64,000 bases of DNA from Desulfuromonas sp. KJ2020. GTDB lineage: Bacteria; Desulfobacterota; Desulfuromonadia; Desulfuromonadales; SZUA-540. Position 1 is the stretch's first letter. Each line of letters begins with the position of its first letter. A model generated the notes under the pieces. It saw nothing but the letters and a program-made list of their open reading frames with translations. It did no database searches and had not been told where the DNA came from. The DNA lies in assembly GCF_024197615.1 (NCBI RefSeq), contig NZ_JAKUKE010000003.1, positions 341,192 to 405,191 on the forward strand. Direction: 5' to 3'. Made by a program: the position numbers and the translations under genes. This document shows, piece by piece, positions 61,712 through 64,000 of this stretch.

Positions 61712-63043
61712 GTGACTATGGAAAAACGCTTTTATCTCGAAACGTTCGGCTGCCAGATGAACGTGGTGGACTCGGAGCGGATCGTCGCTCTGCTGGAAGG
61801 GATCGGCTACCGGCAGGTCGAAGCGCCCGAAAGTGCTGACCTGGTGCTGCTCAACACCTGTTCCATTCGTGACAAGGCTGAACGCAAGGTCTATGGGCAT
61901 CTGGGACGCTTCAAGCCCATCAAGGCAGAAAACCCCGGTCTCATCGTCGGTGTCGGCGGCTGCGTCGCCCAGCAGGAGGGGCAGCGCCTGCTCGACAAGC
62001 TGCCCTATCTCGATCTGGTCTTCGGCACCCACAATGTGCACAAGCTGCCGGACATGGTGCGGGATGTGGAAGAGAATCGCGCCCGCTGCCTTGAAACGGA
62101 ATTTCTCGACCGCGACACCCGGTTGCGTCTCTTCCCCGATCGTGCTCCGGGCGAGTCGGTCAGCCGTTTCGTCACCGTCATGCAGGGCTGCGACAACTTC
62201 TGCTCCTACTGTATCGTCCCCTACGTGCGGGGTCGCGAGGTCAGCCGTCCCAGTGCCGAGGTTCTTGACGAGGTCCGTTATCTGGCCGGGCAGGGCGTGC
62301 GCGAGGTGACCCTGATCGGCCAGAATGTCAATTCCTATGGGCGCAAGGAAGAGGGCGAAATTTCCTTCGCCCAGCTGCTGCACCGTGTCCAGGCGATCGA
62401 GGGGATCGAGCGCATCCGCTTCACCACCTCGCACCCCAAAGATCTATCCGACGAGCTGATCGACTGTTTCGGGGCTCTCGACAAGCTCTGCTGGCATCTG
62501 CATCTGCCGGTACAGAGCGGTTCCGATCACATCCTCCACAGCATGAACCGGGGCTATACCCGGGCGCAGTATCTGCGCATCGTCCGCCGCCTTAAGGAAG
62601 TCTGTCCCGAAATTCGCCTCACCTCCGATATCATTGTCGGCTTTCCCGGGGAGAGCGAAGCCGATTTCGCCGAGACTCTGTCGCTCATGGAGGAGGTGCG
62701 CTACGCCGACGTCTTTTCCTTCCTCTATTCCAGTCGGCCCGAAACCGCCGCCGCCAAGCTCAAAGACGAGCTGTCCCCGGAGATCAAGCAGCAGCGCTTC
62801 GGGCGCCTTATCGCGCTGCAGGAGTCGTCTTCCGCCTCGATCTGGGCGGCCGATCAGGGCCAAGTGCTCGAGGTGCTGGTCGAAGGGGAGAGCCGCCAGG
62901 GCGGCGGGCAGCTTTTCGGCCGCACGACCTGGAACCGTATCGTCAACTTCCATGGCAGCCGCGATCTGATCGGTCAGATCGTGCCTGTCCGTATCAAGCG
63001 CGTGTATAAAAATTCCCATCTTGGCGACCTGCAGATTTCCTGA
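61712..63043 (+). CDS. miaB: tRNA-2-methylthio-N6-isopentenyladenosine37 methylthiotransferase MiaB
   Basis: A 443-residue radical-SAM enzyme. The N-terminal UPF0004 domain carries three cluster cysteines (FGCQMN, NTCSIR, GGCVAQQ). The radical-SAM motif CDNFCSYC lies near residue 160. A TRAM domain ends the protein (about 378-440). GTG 61712 lies 11 bases after GGAGGA and is the preferred start; ATG 61718 is also possible. Confidence 0.96.
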   Translation: MTMEKRFYLETFGCQMNVVDSERIVALLEGIGYRQVEAPESADLVLLNTCSIRDKAERKVYGHLGRFKPIKAENPGLIVGVGGCVAQQEGQRLLDKLPYLDLVFGTHNVHKLPDMVRDVEENRARCLETEFLDRDTRLRLFPDRAPGESVSRFVTVMQGCDNFCSYCIVPYVRGREVSRPSAEVLDEVRYLAGQGVREVTLIGQNVNSYGRKEEGEISFAQLLHRVQAIEGIERIRFTTSHPKDLSDELIDCFGALDKLCWHLHLPVQSGSDHILHSMNRGYTRAQYLRIVRRLKEVCPEIRLTSDIIVGFPGESEADFAETLSLMEEVRYADVFSFLYSSRPETAAAKLKDELSPEIKQQRFGRLIALQESSSASIWAADQGQVLEVLVEGESRQGGGQLFGRTTWNRIVNFHGSRDLIGQIVPVRIKRVYKNSHLGDLQIS

Positions 63044-63103
63044 AGATTCCGGACGGCTGGCCAGGTGCCAGGCCGTCCGCTCTTTTTGCAACCCTGAAAG
63101 ACC

Positions 63104-64000
63104 ATGGCTGAAAAGCCAGCAGTCCTCCGTGAGCATATGGCCAAAGGCAGACTTCTCGCTATAGACGACGAAAAATTCTTCCGCGAATTCTACCGCGATC
63201 TCCTCTGTGGCGAGGGATACGATGTCCGTGTGGCCGCCGGCGGCGAGGAGGCCTTGGACATCCTTCGTGCGGAGAACGGCTTCGACCTGGTCATCACCGA
63301 TATGGAAATGCCGGGTATGAACGGCGTCGAGACAACGGAGGCCATCAAGCGCCTGTATCCTGAACAGGAAGTGATTGTGGTAACGGCCCAGCATGACGTG
63401 ACCCTGGCCGTAGAAGCCATGAAGCGTGGCGTCGCCGATTATATTCTTAAGCCGGTCAATGCCGAGGAATTCCTCCTGGTCATCAACCGCGTTCTCTTCC
63501 GGCAGGCGCTTCACGTCGAGCGGACCAAGCTGTTCAGCGAAAACCTCGAATTTCTCTCCATACTCCTGGCTTATCGCAAATGTCTCGTTTTTTTGAAGGT
63601 GAATGATCCGGATCGTCTGGGCGATCTGATTCTCGACACCCTCATGGAGCTGCTTAAAGCGGAAGGAGCCGTCCTCTGGATGGCCGAGGATGGGGGTAGG
63701 CAATATCGCTTCCAGAGCTGTCGCGGACGCTCCGTTCCCCCGGCCGGGGATGAGGTCTTTCGCCCCAACGAAGTAGAGCGCCGACTTATTCACGGGGGCA
63801 AGGCGGTCACTATGGATCGTGGCGCCGCCCTCTGGCTTCCCCTGCTAGCCGGGGTGGAGCCTCTGGCCTTTATTCGGGTGGAGCGCCCTGGGCAAAGACC
63901 CGACTTCAGCCGTGAGGATCAGGCTGTTGCCGATGCCGTCGGCGAGTTCGCTGCCAGCGCCCTGCACGGCAGCCTGCAGCGTCGTCGCTTTGACCGGCAA
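63104..64000 (+). CDS. Response regulator with additional GAF-like region, 3' end outside window
   Basis: An open frame from ATG 63104 (or 63137) runs off the window, giving at least 299 residues. The receiver domain is complete: acidic pair IDDE, phospho-acceptor Asp in ITDMEMPGMNG, Thr in VVTAQ and Lys in LKPVN. From about residue 140 a region of the GAF type follows (GDLILDTLMELLKAEGAVLW, AFIRVERPGQRPDFSREDQ). An output domain such as GGDEF or a kinase may lie beyond 64000. No ribosome site is strong. Confidence 0.88.
   Translation, partial: MAEKPAVLREHMAKGRLLAIDDEKFFREFYRDLLCGEGYDVRVAAGGEEALDILRAENGFDLVITDMEMPGMNGVETTEAIKRLYPEQEVIVVTAQHDVTLAVEAMKRGVADYILKPVNAEEFLLVINRVLFRQALHVERTKLFSENLEFLSILLAYRKCLVFLKVNDPDRLGDLILDTLMELLKAEGAVLWMAEDGGRQYRFQSCRGRSVPPAGDEVFRPNEVERRLIHGGKAVTMDRGAALWLPLLAGVEPLAFIRVERPGQRPDFSREDQAVADAVGEFAASALHGSLQRRRFDRQ

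Noticed and set aside
1-64000. CRISPR array or insertion sequence
   Set aside because: No regularly spaced repeats and no transposase frame were seen anywhere in the window.

Overview
The window reads as chromosome of a Desulfuromonadales/Geobacterales-type deltaproteobacterium (Desulfuromonadota). The reasons are the prepilin peptidase-pilMNOPQ-aroKB-aroQ-pepP-accBC order, a futalosine-pathway menaquinone gene (mqnA), a second hybrid type IV pilus/type II secretion assembly cluster of the sort known in Geobacter, and many outer-membrane lipoproteins. Genus cannot be fixed from sequence reading alone.

Layout. 1-17.4 kb: the 3' end of a heptosyltransferase-family gene, prepilin peptidase, a small XRE regulator with a near-consensus promoter and palindromic operators, the type IV pilus alignment complex and secretin (pilM-Q), shikimate genes (aroK, aroB, aroQ) interleaved with a TPR protein and a roadblock/LC7 protein, pepP, accB-accC, a lipoate/octanoyl transferase, a TolC-type channel, mqnA and a convergent Nudix gene. 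17.5-32.5 kb: an integrated element of about 14.9 kb in tRNA-Leu(UAA), bounded by a 17-bp direct repeat. It carries a tyrosine integrase, an AlpA-like regulator, a phage-type replication module (initiator plus TOPRIM-helicase), small zinc-knuckle proteins, and a cargo block of hsdM-hsdS-X-hsdR-Y. X is an AT-rich two-TM coiled-coil protein embedded between hsdS and hsdR. Y looks like a helix-hairpin-helix DNA glycosylase relative. No capsid or packaging gene is visible, so it resembles a phage-satellite-like island carrying a defence cargo.

32.6-48.6 kb: a K+ channel with RCK domains, sbcD-sbcC, an orphan PAS histidine kinase, then a nine-gene minus-strand assembly cluster: two pseudopilins, a TPR-secretin-cohesin fusion, GspC-like, PilO-, PilN- and PilM-like proteins, the GspE/PilB ATPase and GspF/PilC. 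48.6-51.7 kb: a long structured intergenic region, including a possible GEMM/c-di-GMP-like element, divergent to a subtilisin-type protease and a third pseudopilin that lacks Glu+5. These may work with the secretion cluster. 51.7-64 kb: AMMECR1, an Old Yellow Enzyme relative, a four-lipoprotein operon (LPP20, LpoB-like, COG3014-like, LPP20), a 56-residue zinc ribbon gene, typA, an M48 metalloprotease with TPRs, a PH-domain membrane protein, miaB, and a response regulator running off the window end.

The best candidates for undescribed biology are the two non-RM genes of the hsd operon (27057-28283 and 31491-32285), and the secretion cluster with its divergent protease, odd pseudopilin and structured leader RNAs.
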